From NCBI GenBank assembly GCA_011032825.1, contig JAADJZ010000003.1, positions 1-64,000 on the forward strand: DNA of 64,000 nucleotides, in the 5' to 3' direction. Made by a program: the position numbers and the translations under genes. The notes beneath the pieces were generated by a model. The model did no database searches, was not told where the DNA came from, and worked only from the letters and a program-made list of their open reading frames with translations. The DNA comes from Massariosphaeria phaeospora (lineage: Eukaryota; Ascomycota; Dothideomycetes; Pleosporales). Position 1 is the first letter of the stretch. Each line of letters starts with the position of its first letter. This document shows, in pieces, positions 21,195-33,094 of the stretch.

Positions 21195-22433
21195 CTCTTT
21201 TCTCTACCACACACGTCACGTCACGGCATGTACGGCGCAGCACGTGGTGTCTCGGGTCTCAACGAGCGTCGTTGAAGCAAGCTCTGGGGCGAAAACACCC
21301 GGGCGTACGGAGCACGTAGGAAAAAAGTTATCGCGAGCCCATGGACGAGCCTCATTGATGGGGCGCACGAAGGCATGGTGTGGCTATAAGGATCGCTGTC
21401 CCCAGGCTCCTAGTAGACCTGTGCGCAGGGCTGGGATTCGACGCCGAAGAAGCAAGTCGTCTCGCACGTAGTCGCTTTGCGGGTGTTCTGGAATCCAATA
21501 GCCGTCTCTGGGGATGACGCCGCGAGCACTAGGGCTGATCAACTCGCCGCCCAGCTTATAACAAAGGAATTAAGCAACTCAACTTTATCGCCTAAGTCGC
21601 CTTAGTTCGGAGAGGCGACCACTCAGCTCCTGTTGACGATAAGTAATCTGGTACAAAGGATACTTGGCCTTGCTAGGCGTAGCCGCTTGTTAGCAGATAT
21701 GTGCGGAGTGCATCAGATTCATGCCAAAAATCCTTCCAACCCTACTGCTTACTCCCTCCGCTCTCAAATAGACACTTACTCACTTGCTGACAATCAAAGA
21801 CGACAACGTCCTTAGTACTTCGTACTCATTCAACGTCGTTCTTCAACGAGCACCAGCAACCAGCGTTCCCCCCTCAACCCTCCATCCGCTTTCCCACGCA
21901 ACAACACATCGCAAAGCCAGCATGCAGCTAAACTGCTTATTGCGCTCTACCTGACCTATTCCGACCAGCTGAGCGCCGTGGCGTGCACCAGACTCCCCTG
22001 CACGCTGCGCTGCCAGCAGAGATGTCACCTCCCGCGCGCGCTAGCATGTCATCAGTCATCACATCACGCGAAACCCAAGTGCCGAGACCGAAGTTCGTGG
22101 AGATGGGAAGGGGGATATTGGATGTTGGATGTTGGATGTTGAGAAGCAGCGCGATGCGAATGCAAAGATGGGCTGGTTGTCGCGGTGCTGGTGCGGGTGC
22201 TGTCAAAAGGCGAGGTTGAAGTTGTCGGATGCATGGTTTGGCGGCATTTCACGACGAAGCCGACGACTCGCGGAACGGGACCTCCTAGTCGAGCACGTGA
22301 TTGCTGATACACCTGGGCAATTGATAACACAGCCAGGCGAACGACTCGGCCAAGGAAACATCACGCAGACGACATGTAAGTTTGTACGTTATATTCCAGT
22401 TCGTCCGTCCAAAGCAAGATAAATATCGATCGA
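21195..22433. other. Intergenic region
   Basis: Upstream of the rhodopsin-domain gene and downstream of the glucosyltransferase-like gene. It contains a short TTGGATG triplication near 22117-22138; no gene supported. Confidence 0.5.
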
Positions 22434-25400
22434 TTAAACCCCCGAAGCCTCCGCCTCCCCACCCCGCAACCCCGCACCCTGCTCGACCCCCCGCATACTC
22501 AACTCCAACGCCCTCTGCAACTCTTCATCGTCTCTGTCCTCAGCCGCTGTCGCTGTCGCTGTGACACGACCCTTCCCTTTATCCCGATGCTGCGCTTCCA
22601 AGAGACTCTGCTTTTTAACATACTCCATCACAATCTCTTCCTCCGTCTTCTCCAGCGTTGATTTCTCTCCTTGACCCTGTCGTCGTCGCGCCTCGAAGTC
22701 ACGTTGCGTGGTGCCCGCAAGATGGCTCTGATCATCATACGGAGGAGGCCGCTGGACGCCGCCTGGTGGTGACCGTGGCCAACACGTCTCAGCCGCTGCC
22801 TTCGCCGCCGTCTTTTCGGCAGTGCTTCTGGCGTGCTCGTCGTCTTCGTCGTCGGCGAGACCACCCATATCGGTCACCCATTCACTACTGTCGCTGCTGC
22901 CCCTCAGGCTCTGTTCGCGAAGACTCTGTGCCATGGCTCGCTTCAGCTGGGTCTCGTATTCCAGAGCTTCGCTTGTGTGGCGTTGGGCTGCGGCTTCGCT
23001 GAGCGCCATCGCCTGGCGCAAGGTCTCCACATCGGCGTGCTGATCTGCAGTTTCTTGTTGTTGGCGCTGAAGCTGAAGCTGGGACAAGTCTTCCTGGATC
23101 GCCCGCTCGCTATCGGCATTTTCCTCAGCGCTTTGCCGTGACGTCGACAGAACTGACAGGCGGTCGGTTTCGTTGATATCATCCGCTCTCAGCAATTCTT
23201 CGGGGGCCGTGTTGGCAGGATCTTGGGCCGGAGCATCTGCACTGTTAACAGACGGAGCGAAACTCGCACTCCGTCCGCTATCCCAGCGAGCCTCCCCACC
23301 CTCCACATTCCCCCTCCGCTGAGCCTCCAGCACATCCCGTACCATCTCATCCGGATCCTGCATCTTGATCTTCAAATACTTCCCTACCATCTTCCACCTC
23401 ACAACCACATCCTCCTTCTCCGCCTCGCCACTCAGCAACCACTCCTCATACCCCTGCGCCACCCTAGCCGCAACGATATAATTCTCCACATTAGCGCCAA
23501 ACCGTTTCTCCACCTCCTTATACACGCCCTTCATCATGTACGCGGGGACACTAAACAGCGCCGCCCCGGGCTTCATCACAAACCCGCCAATGCCCTTGCC
23601 CAGGCCTTTGAAAAACCCGCTCGCACCCGCTTTCTTGCCGCCTTTCCACGGCTGCGTCACCAGGCCCGTGACGCCGTCGTACCAGCCAAAGCCGAACTCC
23701 TTGCCTACGGCCCGGGCGCCGGACTTGAAGTCGGTGACGCGCTCTTGCGGGCGCACCGTGTCGTCGCCCCACAGCTTGGGCGCGTTGTGGAAGCCTTTGG
23801 TTATGCTGACGGAGAGGTCCATGGGGGAGTCGAGAGCGGCTTTGGCGATGCGGCCGAAGCCTTTGCTGGTGTGCGCGCCCGTTGGACGCATCATGTCGTA
23901 GTCCTTGTCGGAGCCAGATCCGTTCTGAACGCGGGATCGATTTCCGCTTCGGTTAGCGTTGTCGTGTTTGGAACCGGACTGGCCTTGCGATGCGTTGGAC
24001 TCGGACTTTGATCCGATGCTCGGAGCGGGAGACGACGGATCAGACAAGCTGGCAGCGCTCCGCACGCGAGCGAGAGATTCTTGCGCACTTAAGTTCGTCT
24101 GGCTTTGTTCCGGCGAAGTCAGCGAACTCGATCTTCCCCCCGTACTTGAGGTCTCGCTTTTTCCTGCGGTGGTAGGTCCTGATGCTCCAGACTGCTGTCG
24201 GCTCGACCCAGCCGTCATACGAAAAGCCTTCAACGTCTCCGTTGGAACATCAGCCACCCCAACCGCCATAGTCCCTAACGCCTGTAAAGCCGCCATAGAG
24301 AACCCCGATATCGGATCCACAGGCCCATCGTCGGTGGCATATTCCCGCGGTCTGTAGAGCTTCAAGTCCTGGAAGTCTAGAAGCTTTGCATTCGCCAGCG
24401 TGCACGCGGCGAAAGCGCTCAGCCGGATCTTCGTGCGCTTGATGCGCCACGTTGCGGGGCGCGAGGGCGCAAGCGTGCAGCGCAGGCGGTCCACCTCGAG
24501 ATGTTGATGGAAGGACTGGGCGCCCGTGTCGGTGCCTCGCTCTGCTGCGATCTGGCGGGCGAGGTCTTTGGCGCGGTTCACGCTCTCGGGTTTGAGGCAG
24601 AAGGTGATAGCGTCGGCTAGATTGGCTGCTGTGAGCTGTTTGTGCGGGATGGGATCGGGGCCCGCGCCTGCGCGCGCGACCATGGCGCCCCAGAACGGCT
24701 GGTCGCCGAAGAATGGAACAATCAATGTCGGCCGGCCGGCGGTGATGCCTGCTGCTGTGGTGCCTGCGCCGCCATGGTGAACGACGCACGAGACTTGCTG
24801 GAAAAGCCAGTCGTGGGGTACGTTGCCGAGCATGAAGATACTGTCTGGGATACGAAGCTCCCCATCGTCTGCGCCTATGCCTCCCCAGCCTTTCGAGAGA
24901 AGGACGCGCTGGCCGGTTATCTTCACGGCCTCGAAGATGAGCTCGGTCATCGCATTAGGGTCGGCCAGGACGATGCTACCAAATCCGATGTAGACAGGGG
25001 TGACCCGGCGTCCAGGAACGCTTGGAGGTCCGGCGCAGGCGTGTAATTGGAGGCCAAGTTGAGAAAGTAGAAGCCAGAGATGGATAGATGAGTGCCCCAG
25101 TCTTTAGGTTTGGGTATCAGGGCCGGCGACCAGCAGTACGTGTGCGGGATCTTGAGACGTTGGAGCATGCCCGGGGCGCGGATCAGACTCACGGGGTCCA
25201 AACCAAGACACTTGATGCGGAATCTGTTGATGATGTCGCCCAGGCCTTGCCACGCGAGCATTTCGATCATGGCGTAGCTTATGTAATTGGTGAGTTGGGG
25301 GTCGGCATTGGAGGATTGGATGTTGGCCAGCGGATGGGGAAAGGCCTGGGTGGGAGAATATGGCATGGTGAACATGATGTGGAGAGGGATGCCCAGCTTC

Positions 25401-26263
25401 TCGGCGCAATGGATATGCGCAAAACTTGGGGGGTTGGCGATGATGCAGTCGGCGACAAAGGGTCTTGCAGTAGGATCGGCGCCCGGCTCGTTCCCAGCAG
25501 GGCTCATCCCGTCACCGGCCTTGTAGCATGACCGCCAGCAGCCCTGAATGTACTCGGCAACGTCTCTTCTCCGCTCGCCTACGTCTCCACTCATAAGACT
25601 GCGGAAGCCGGGCATCAAGCCAGGATTTTTCACCATAAAGGCCATTAATTGCGAGGGGTCGCCGCCAATGCTGAAGAATTCCAGGCCATTCTCCTGCACA
25701 AAGTCCTTGAAGGTGGGGTGAGTCGCCAGCCGCACGCGATGGCCGTACATGTCTTTCAAGACTTTCCCCAAGGCAACAAAGGGCTGCACGTCTCCACGCG
25801 AGCCCACGACTTGGATGACGACGTTCAAGCGCGGGGGTGGGAGAACGCCGTCATCGCCTCCTAGGGAAGGGGGAATGTAGGCGGGAGGAGGGCGACTATC
25901 TTGGACGCTCTGGATGTGTTCGCGGATAGCAGGCGTGAAGATCTGGGTCAGCCGGCGGTTGAACTGGTTGATGCGGATGTCGACACGGCCGTCGTTGGTG
26001 ACCGAGGCACCGGTGCCCACGCCGTCCTTTTCGCTGCGGAGTTCGAGCTGGCCGTAGATGTCGCCGTAAGCGGGAGGGGGGATGTCGTCCGAGGCCGCAT
26101 CGGACGTGATGAGCTCGGTGGTTTCTGGGAGAGCCTCTTGTCTCGAAGGTCTTGCGGGATCCGTCTGGGCGGCAGCGGCAGCTTGTGCCTGCTGCAGCAT
26201 CGATTGCTGCACGGCAGCCTGCGGGACGGGTTGACCCTCTTCGGAGGGAGTTGGGGTAGCCAT
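22434..26263 (-). CDS. Sterol-glucosyltransferase-like GT1 protein with ubiquitin-interacting motifs; one apparent frameshift
   Basis: Two abutting minus-strand frames, 26263-24947 (start ATG at 26263) and 24950-22434, together encode one protein of about 1,276 residues if a single base is missing near 24997-25000. The first part holds a GT28-type N-terminal domain (NVVIQVVGSRGDVQPFVALGKVLK). The second begins inside the conserved PVYIGFGSIV motif and holds the UDP-sugar-binding segment HHGGAGTTAAG...RPTLIVPFFGDQPFW. This layout matches fungal sterol 3-beta-glucosyltransferase-like proteins. The long C-terminal tail is Ser/Gln-rich and has three UIM-like helices (LRQAMALSEAAA, LKRAMAQSLREQ, LQRALELSMRG). 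No membrane segment is visible. No intron can explain the frame change, because both frames are coding right up to the junction in a GGGG run. Either a real mutation or a sequencing error. Confidence 0.82.
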
Positions 26264-27649
26264 GGTGTGAGCAATTGGCGTAGGCAGGCTAGTTATACCT
26301 TTGTACTTCAGTCGGTCACGGTATCAGTATAGTGTCGTGGAACAGCGACTGAGGTGAGTTCCTGAGTGAGGTGACGTCTATGCAGGACGAGAGAGGGTCG
26401 AGAAGACACCGCCCAGGTGTCATATACGCGTACATAGCTACCTTGACCTTGTCGATGCCACGCGTATGCGAAATGACCAGTAGGCTGAGCAGAAAGAAGA
26501 ACCGCGACAGGTAGAGCTAGGTTTCGGATCATCCTGTACCTGATATCTCGTCCGAAGTCGCATTTAGCAGCGCGGAACGGCGCATCTCGCGCTAGTCCTA
26601 TCAGGGCGTACTCTACTACTAAAAGCAGGTAAGCGCGTTTCCGAAGTAGCTAGGCTTGCGAAAACAAGACAAGACCCTTTAACTCGAACGAGTAACTGGG
26701 CGCATCAACACCATCACCAGAGTTGGGAACAATCAATCCAGATTGATGGATTGAATTGAACGGATTGTTTCTTAGCAATTCGTTCAAATCAATCTAGTTG
26801 AAAGATACTAGCAATCCGTTCAATCTGCTTGTCGGGATTGGATTGAACGGATTGTTACTAGATTAATGGATTGCCGTTTTGGATGTTGTTTTGGGTGTTG
26901 TTTTGGGGAGAAATCTGCGAGTCAAAGAGACAGGAGGTGCTAATAACGTAATCTGCCTCGGCAATTCTGCGCTCACGTGACGCTCCGCTCAGAGCGCGAG
27001 AATGTTTTCGCAAAGCTCAAATTTGCTGCGGTGAGCCTTATTTGTTTTCAGCGTGAGCTAAGTAGGTGTTTTGTTTTTTAGAGCCTCTTAGAACTATAGT
27101 TCATTAGGATAACTCCTAGGTATAAGACCGCCCCTGACAGTACAAAGTACGTTCTATCTTTGCGTCGCATAACATCCTACACACTTCGTAACACCAAAAA
27201 TCAAAGACCAAACCAGCATCCTTAAAAGCAGCATTCCATCTTCCAACTTCCACCTTCTACCTTCCAAGCCTCTCTCTCAACCTTACGCTACTGAACGTCC
27301 ACTCCTCTTCTCTCCTCTCTCCTCTTCCCTCCCCGCCCGCAAGCAGTAGAATAACTAGCTAGTCTTCAACGTCTTCCTATAAATACAGAACAAGACTAAC
27401 CAATATACTCACCAAAAGACGACGATTAATGAACAAAATAATACGTAGGTTTCAGTACTCAACTTGGCTTACTTCATCTCTCCTCTCTCTTCTGTCTCGG
27501 ACTTCTGCATTATTATTAGTACGGGGATATCAATGAAATCCCATATAATTAATACCAATTCATTTCATTTCATTTCATTTCATGCACAACCTCAACACTC
27601 TCCCTCCCCTGCCCCGCCTCAGCCCCCACCCAACCACCCCCTCAATCAA
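26264..27649. other. Intergenic region with short repeats
   Basis: 1.4 kb upstream of the glucosyltransferase-like gene. It contains the ATTGAACGGATTG repeats (26755-26854), a pyrimidine-rich stretch near 27230-27340 and a CATTT pentanucleotide run near 27562-27582. No gene supported. Confidence 0.5.
26755..26854. repeat. Three alternating copies of ATTGAACGGATTG
   Basis: Exact 13-base word at 26755-26767 (+), its reverse complement at 26812-26824, and + again at 26842-26854, within a 150-bp zone rich in AATCAATC/GATTGATT words. Confidence 0.75.
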
Positions 27650-30080
27650 TCAATCATCAGCCGGCTCCACCCTCACAAGCACCTCCTCCAAAAACCCCTC
27701 CAAAAACCCCGTAACCTCTCCCCCCATCCCCACCTCCCCCCTCGCATCCCACCGATCCAACTCCTTGAACCCCTCGCTGAGATCCGCCACAATGCGCCTT
27801 ACCCGCTCATGGCACTCGCCACGCTGCTTGCGCCGCGCCATGTAGCCCTGCGGGTCGCGCAGCGCCATCTGTGTTGATTCCTGCTTGTTGACGAGGTTGA
27901 GGTGGTAGGTGCGGCGGTTGAGCGCGGCTTCGAGCGCGGGGACGACGACGCCGGAGAGCGCGGTGATTTCGGTGGGGGGTGGGGACGAGGGCGGCGCGTG
28001 GGGGTTGCTGTGAGATGATGGTGATGTGGACGGAGGTACGGGGGCGGGTTTGGGACGGCCGAAGGAGCCGCGGGAGAAGGGAGAGGGTTTGCTAGCGGTG
28101 TTGGTATTGTTGTTGTTGTTGTTGCTATTCGAAGGCGTGGCGTGGCGCGGCGGTACGGGCGGTTGGCTGGCTTTGAGAGCCCAGTCCGATACCAGAGGGC
28201 CGCCGAAAGGGTCGTTCGATGACGAGGACCCGGGACGGGATGATGGGCCGTCAAAGGCGGGAAGAGGCTGGTCGATGGGAGGGAGTGGCTTCTGGCCCGC
28301 AAGAGGTGGAAGTGGCTGCTGGCCGAGCAGCGACGGGAGTGACTCTTGGGCTCGCGATAACTTCTGGCTCTGGATCTGGCTCGGCGACTGCAGCGGCTTA
28401 GACTGATTCGCGGTATTCGCACCGTTGCTACTGCCCCCGCTCGACCCACTTCCTCGGAAGGGAGGTATTTCGGGGATAGTCATGGGCGGAAGAACTGATG
28501 CCCGGGTCGGTGTAGGATTTCGCTGTGGTGGTGATGCAATCTCCAGGTTCTCCATGTCTGCAGCAATAGAGCGCTGGAGGTAGTCGTCATAATCACGCCC
28601 CAGTGGTGTCTGCCGCCGTGGTTGCTGTGGAACCTGCTTTGTGGGAGTGACGAGACCGCGACTCGGGGGATGTGGAGAGAAGAGCGCCGGCACGGGTGAC
28701 TTCCGCGGAGGCTCCTGGGTCGTCGGCGGCGGGAAGACGGGCGCAGACTTCTTCTCTGGAGACGCAGGCAGCGGCGTCTTTGCGGCCGTCTTCAGAGCGC
28801 TGCCCGGCGATGTCGGAATGTGTAGTTGGGCCAGCCGTTTCGTAGGCGAGGCCGGTGGACTGGCGACTCGGACGGTTTCTTCTGCGCCCAGGTCCCAGTT
28901 CTCGTCGCCTATGGTGTGCTTGCTGGCGACGGGCTTCCGCTGCGGTGACAGCTGCCGCGCATTCGCCCCCGCGTCGTTCATGGGCTTCAGCACGGCGCCT
29001 CTGCCATTGTTGACGGGCCGCACGGTGCCGAAATCCCACAAGTCCTCGTTGACCTGGCTGTGCTTCTTCTGGGGCGTGGCCTCGTCTTCCGAGTCGGCTT
29101 CCTTTGGGTGCCGCAGCTGCCAGTCCTGGTAGCGGGAGATGAGTTCTTGGAGACGGGCGGGCTTGCCGGCCTTGCGGATGAAGGGCGTCTGCAGGAGGTG
29201 CTTGGCGGACGGCCGGTCGCGCGGGTCCTTGCGCAGGCAGAGGTCGACAAACTCCTTGAAGTGGGCCGAGAAGCCGCCGGCCAGCTGGGGCGACGGGTTC
29301 TTGGGGATCAGGAACAGCACCTTCATGGGGTGGATGTCCGAGTAGGGCGGTTCGCCGTTGGCCAGCTCCAGCGCGGTGATGCCCAGCGACCAGATGTCGG
29401 CCTTGTGGTCGTAGCCCGACTGCTTGATGACCTCGGGCGCCATCCAGAAGGGGGTGCCGACAAAGGTGTTCTTCTTGGTCATGGTGGCCGACAGCTGGCC
29501 CGAGACGCCGAAGTCGGCGAGCTTGACCTGGCCGGTGGCGCCCACGAGGATGTTGGCGGCTTTGATGTCGCGGTGCAGCTTGTTGTCGTCGTGGAGATAT
29601 GTCAGGCCCATCAGCAGCTCGCGCAGGATGATGGCGATCTCCTGCTCGCCGATGGGCCCCGGCTTCATCAGGTCGGCGCAGCTGCCGCCCGAGCAGAACT
29701 CCATGACGATCCACAGGTCCGAGCCGTGCAGGTACGAGCCGAAGTACTTGGTGACGTGCGGCGAGTGCATGTCGGACAGGATGGCGATCTCGGTCATGAT
29801 GTCGTCGACCTCGTCCTCGGCATTCTCGACGTCGATGACCTTGATGGCGACCAGCTGGCCCGTCTGGCGGTCGATGCTGCGCAGCGTCAGCGGTGAGTAG
29901 GGCAGCGGGATACAGAGACGTACCCTTTGTACACCTTGCCGAAGCTGCCTCCGCCTGCATGGCACCGTCAGTCAGCTCGGCTCCGTCTCTCAGCAGGGGG
30001 TGAAAAAAGCGCCTACCGATGCATTGCTGCTTGGTGTACAGCGTCTCCGGATCCACCGAGCCGCTGACATGCTCGGCCAT
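27650..30080 (-). CDS. Ste20/GCK-family serine/threonine protein kinase (Sid1/SepL-like)
   Basis: Model: complement(join(27650..29876, 29924..29954, 30017..30080)), 773 aa, introns of 47 and 62 bp. Exon 2 is only 31 bp and encodes the glycine loop (GGGSFGKVYKG), which fixes both splice sites. The kinase domain fills roughly residues 15-270: VAIKVIDVE (ATP-anchoring Lys), HRDIKAANILV catalytic loop, DFGVSG, and the activation-segment signature GTPFWMAPEVIKQSGYD typical of germinal-centre kinases. The remaining 500 residues are Pro/Ser-rich and low in complexity, as in fungal GCKs. The N-terminus and core resemble the septation-network kinase Sid1 (SepL in Aspergillus) and MST3-type kinases; which orthologue it is cannot be settled by eye. 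The start at 30080 is the first in-frame ATG. A GTCGCC-type repeat lies upstream, near 30305-30340. Confidence 0.9.
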
Positions 30081-31160
30081 GGTCCTCGGACGTGTCCAGC
30101 GGCGCTGCGGGTGCTGTCGTGGTGCGGCGGGCGTGTGCGGGGCGCGAGGGCGGAGTGCGTCGCGCAGCTGGGGGGGGTGGGCTCGCGACAGCTGCAGACG
30201 GCGGCGGTCGTGTGTGCGGGCGGGTCTGGGTGTAGACGGCGGTGCAGTTTGTAGTTTATAACGCAGCGTGCGCGCGGCCCAGTGGAGGGCGTCGAGGTCT
30301 CGCGGTGTCGCTGTCGCAGTCGCCGTCGCCGTCGCCGTCGCTTTGTGGGAGAAGAGGGTGCGGGTCGTGTCACTGCTCGCCATAGCCCATTAGCTCCTCC
30401 GGTACCCACTCAAGAAGCGCAGAAGCCGGTACGTACCTCAACAAAACCGCCCTTCACAACAGGTCGTAACCGTAATCGCAATCGCCCAGCCGCAGCTCAG
30501 ATGGCGGGTTGCGTTGTTGTCGCAGCTCGCGTTGTTGGTCGGCGGCCGCGGTAGTCGTCGGCGGTTGCTAGGACCACTGGACTAGTCAACACGGCCAAGC
30601 ATGACGTGGCGTCAGCAGCATGACCATGAGCAGCACCAGCGCTCCTGGAGAAGTTCAACACAATCAACAATCTTGTTGTGTGTCGACACACAGACAGAAA
30701 GTAGGCAAACAACAGCCGAACCGACGAGGCCCCGCACCTCTTGTTTATTATTGATCTGCCGCTCGTTGCCATGGACAGGCTGGCATGCCGCGGCGCGTGC
30801 GTGCGGGAACACTTCGAGTCCAGTCGCGTCGCGTCTCCCCGCGCCATCATTTCACTTTCGAGGCCGCACCACACGCAGCTTTGCCCAATTTATTATGCAT
30901 TGGCAGACATCTGCTCTCAAGGTGGTGCTGCGCAAGGCCAACGACGTGGTTTCGTCTCGAGGCCTTGGAGCTGCTATGATTGGGTGATATGGGACGACAG
31001 CACCGCACGACGACTAACGCCCAGTAGTTGAGCAGATTGCAGTCCATCATCGTATTCCCGTCGCAAATATTCAAGACATACATGCCAAGTATCTTCAAAC
31101 TCGTTCAAGGCCTCCAGTCCATACACAATATACTCCGTAGCCATCCACACCCCGCCAAGC
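30081..31160. other. Intergenic region
   Basis: Kinase upstream region and permease downstream region. It contains a hexanucleotide GTCGCC/GTCGCT run near 30305-30340; no gene supported. Confidence 0.5.
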
Positions 31161-33094
31161 TCACTCCCAAAGCAGCTTCACCTTCATCCACCACGGCCCA
31201 CCCCCACTCTTCGGCGGCTCCTCCTCCGCCAACACCTGCTCCATCCCCGTCTTTAAATCCACCTCCCCCGGCTCATACGCCCACGTATCGCCCCACGCAT
31301 ACATCCGATGTCCCGCATAAATAACCAGAAAAATCGGAATGCCGACGTACGCCGTCAGGAAGCTGCTCGAGTCCCAGTTCTGCGGCCAGAAGACGGTGAA
31401 GCCGTTGATGAGGGCGAGGAACGCAAACGCCACCATGGCAATCCATGCGCCCGCCGCGCCCATGGGCGACTTGTACGGCAGGTCCGTGATGTTTTGCGCA
31501 AGGCACGCCGAGCGGAAGCGTAGGTAGATGATGCCGCAGCAGATCCAGGAGATGAAGCCGGAGGTGTTGGTTAGGTTGACGAACCAGTTGAATACGACGG
31601 CGGAGCTGCTGCCGACGTTGAGGTAGGCGAGCGCGCAGAAGGTGCTGGATGCTGCGACGGCCCAGTACGGGACGCCGCTCTTCGTGCATGTCTTGAAGAT
31701 GGACGGCGCGTTTCCTGAGAGTGCAAGCGCGTAGAGGGAGCGAGAGGACAGGAAAAGGAACGAGTTGCCAGATGACCACGCGCTAATCAAGATACCGGCG
31801 TTGATGATTGAGTCGAGGACCGGGATGCCCGCCAGTTTGATGCCAATAACAAAGGGCGAGGAGCCTGCACCCGCTCCGCCGCTGGTCATGTCCTTATTGT
31901 TCGAAGGCACGATTACAGAGATACACAGGACACAGCCGATGTAGAAAAACACGAGCCGGTAGATGTACCGGCGCGCCGCTATGGGCAGGTTTCGTCGCGG
32001 ACTCACCATTTCGCCGCCTGTGACGATGAGTAGCTCAGGCGCGAAGGCAAAAGGGAACCCAGCCAAGACGAAAGTTGACAGTAGAGCTATAAAGCGGCCT
32101 GTGTCGCCGGATGCGAGATAGGTATTTGCGGGGCCCGGGTTACGCCAGTAGCGGAAGCCTAGGCGGTCGCGGTTGGGGCCACCACCCCAGAAGAGGATAA
32201 AGGAGAGGATGATGAGGCCGGTCATCATTACTACCTTTGTACCAGCAAACCTTTGAGAGCGTTAGCTTCTTCCTATGAAAAAAAACGACTGACGGTGGCA
32301 TGTCGTTTATAATGACACAAGAATCTTGACTGCATGTTTGGATCAGGTACCACAATTTTGCTTACCAGAACTCTGTCTCGCCATAAAACCTGACTGGCAA
32401 GGCATTCAATCCCACAATCACGATAATCATAAGCGTGATCCACACCGCAATGCTGACCGGTGGCTCCCAGTACTCGATAACCAGTGCCGCAGCTGTGATC
32501 TCATAAGGCACCAGTATGCCCAGCGAGTAGAAGTACAGCCAGCCGAGGGCGAACCCGAGAGAGCGCGAGACGTAGCGGTAGCCGAATAGGTTCATTGATG
32601 ACCCAGGGGTGGGCAGGTAGGCGGCGACTTCGACTATGCCGGCGACTACGCAGAAGACGAGGAAGGACATCAGGCAGTAGCAGCCTAAGATGAAGGCTGG
32701 ACCGCCGCGGGCGAGGGTTTGGCCAGAGCCGACGAAGAGACCGGTGCCAATTGTGCCGCCGAGCGCGATCATTTGGGCGTGTCTGGGGGAGTGTCAGTAA
32801 ATAGCATATTAACAGAGGGTAAGGAGAGTCGCAGATAAGGATCTAAGCATCCGATCGGAAGTGAAGCGGCGTTCAAGCAGAGCTCAATCAGAGTCGAGCA
32901 ACCACGCACCTTGATTTAAGACCCCTCTTCGTAGTCTCATATCGTTCATCAAAGATTTCACCTCTTAGGACATCCGGGTCGATGGCTGAGCTCCTCCTGC
33001 GACTCGTGGAGTACTTCCTATCTGCCGAATATGCTCCATCTTTCTCCACACCAGGTCCATTGTGCCCGATCGGGGGTTTGACTTCATCAGCCAT
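31161..33094 (-). CDS. Amino-acid permease (APC superfamily, fungal YAT type)
   Basis: Model: complement(join(31161..32250, 32366..32782, 32910..33094)), 563 aa, introns of 115 and 127 bp. A hydrophilic cytosolic N-terminus with a Ser/Arg patch leads into LKSRHAQMIALGGTIGTGLFVGSG, the first helix and substrate-binding glycine motif of yeast-type permeases; the join in LKS|RHA comes from splicing. Roughly twelve hydrophobic segments follow. FWFAGTKV is rebuilt across intron 2, and SGFISWICCGIIYLRFR is typical of the family. It should import one or more amino acids by proton symport at the plasma membrane; substrate not predictable. The start at 33094 is the first ATG in frame. Confidence 0.92.

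Noticed and set aside
24947..25050. An intron to explain the frame change in the glucosyltransferase-like gene
   Set aside because: Conserved residues run up to both sides of the junction, and the only GT...AG pair (about 29 bp) would remove the conserved VYIGFGS.
28593..30383. 596-codon minus-strand frame over the kinase gene
   Set aside because: Gives Arg/His/Pro-rich low-complexity text; the other frame holds a full kinase domain. It is a GC-rich shadow.
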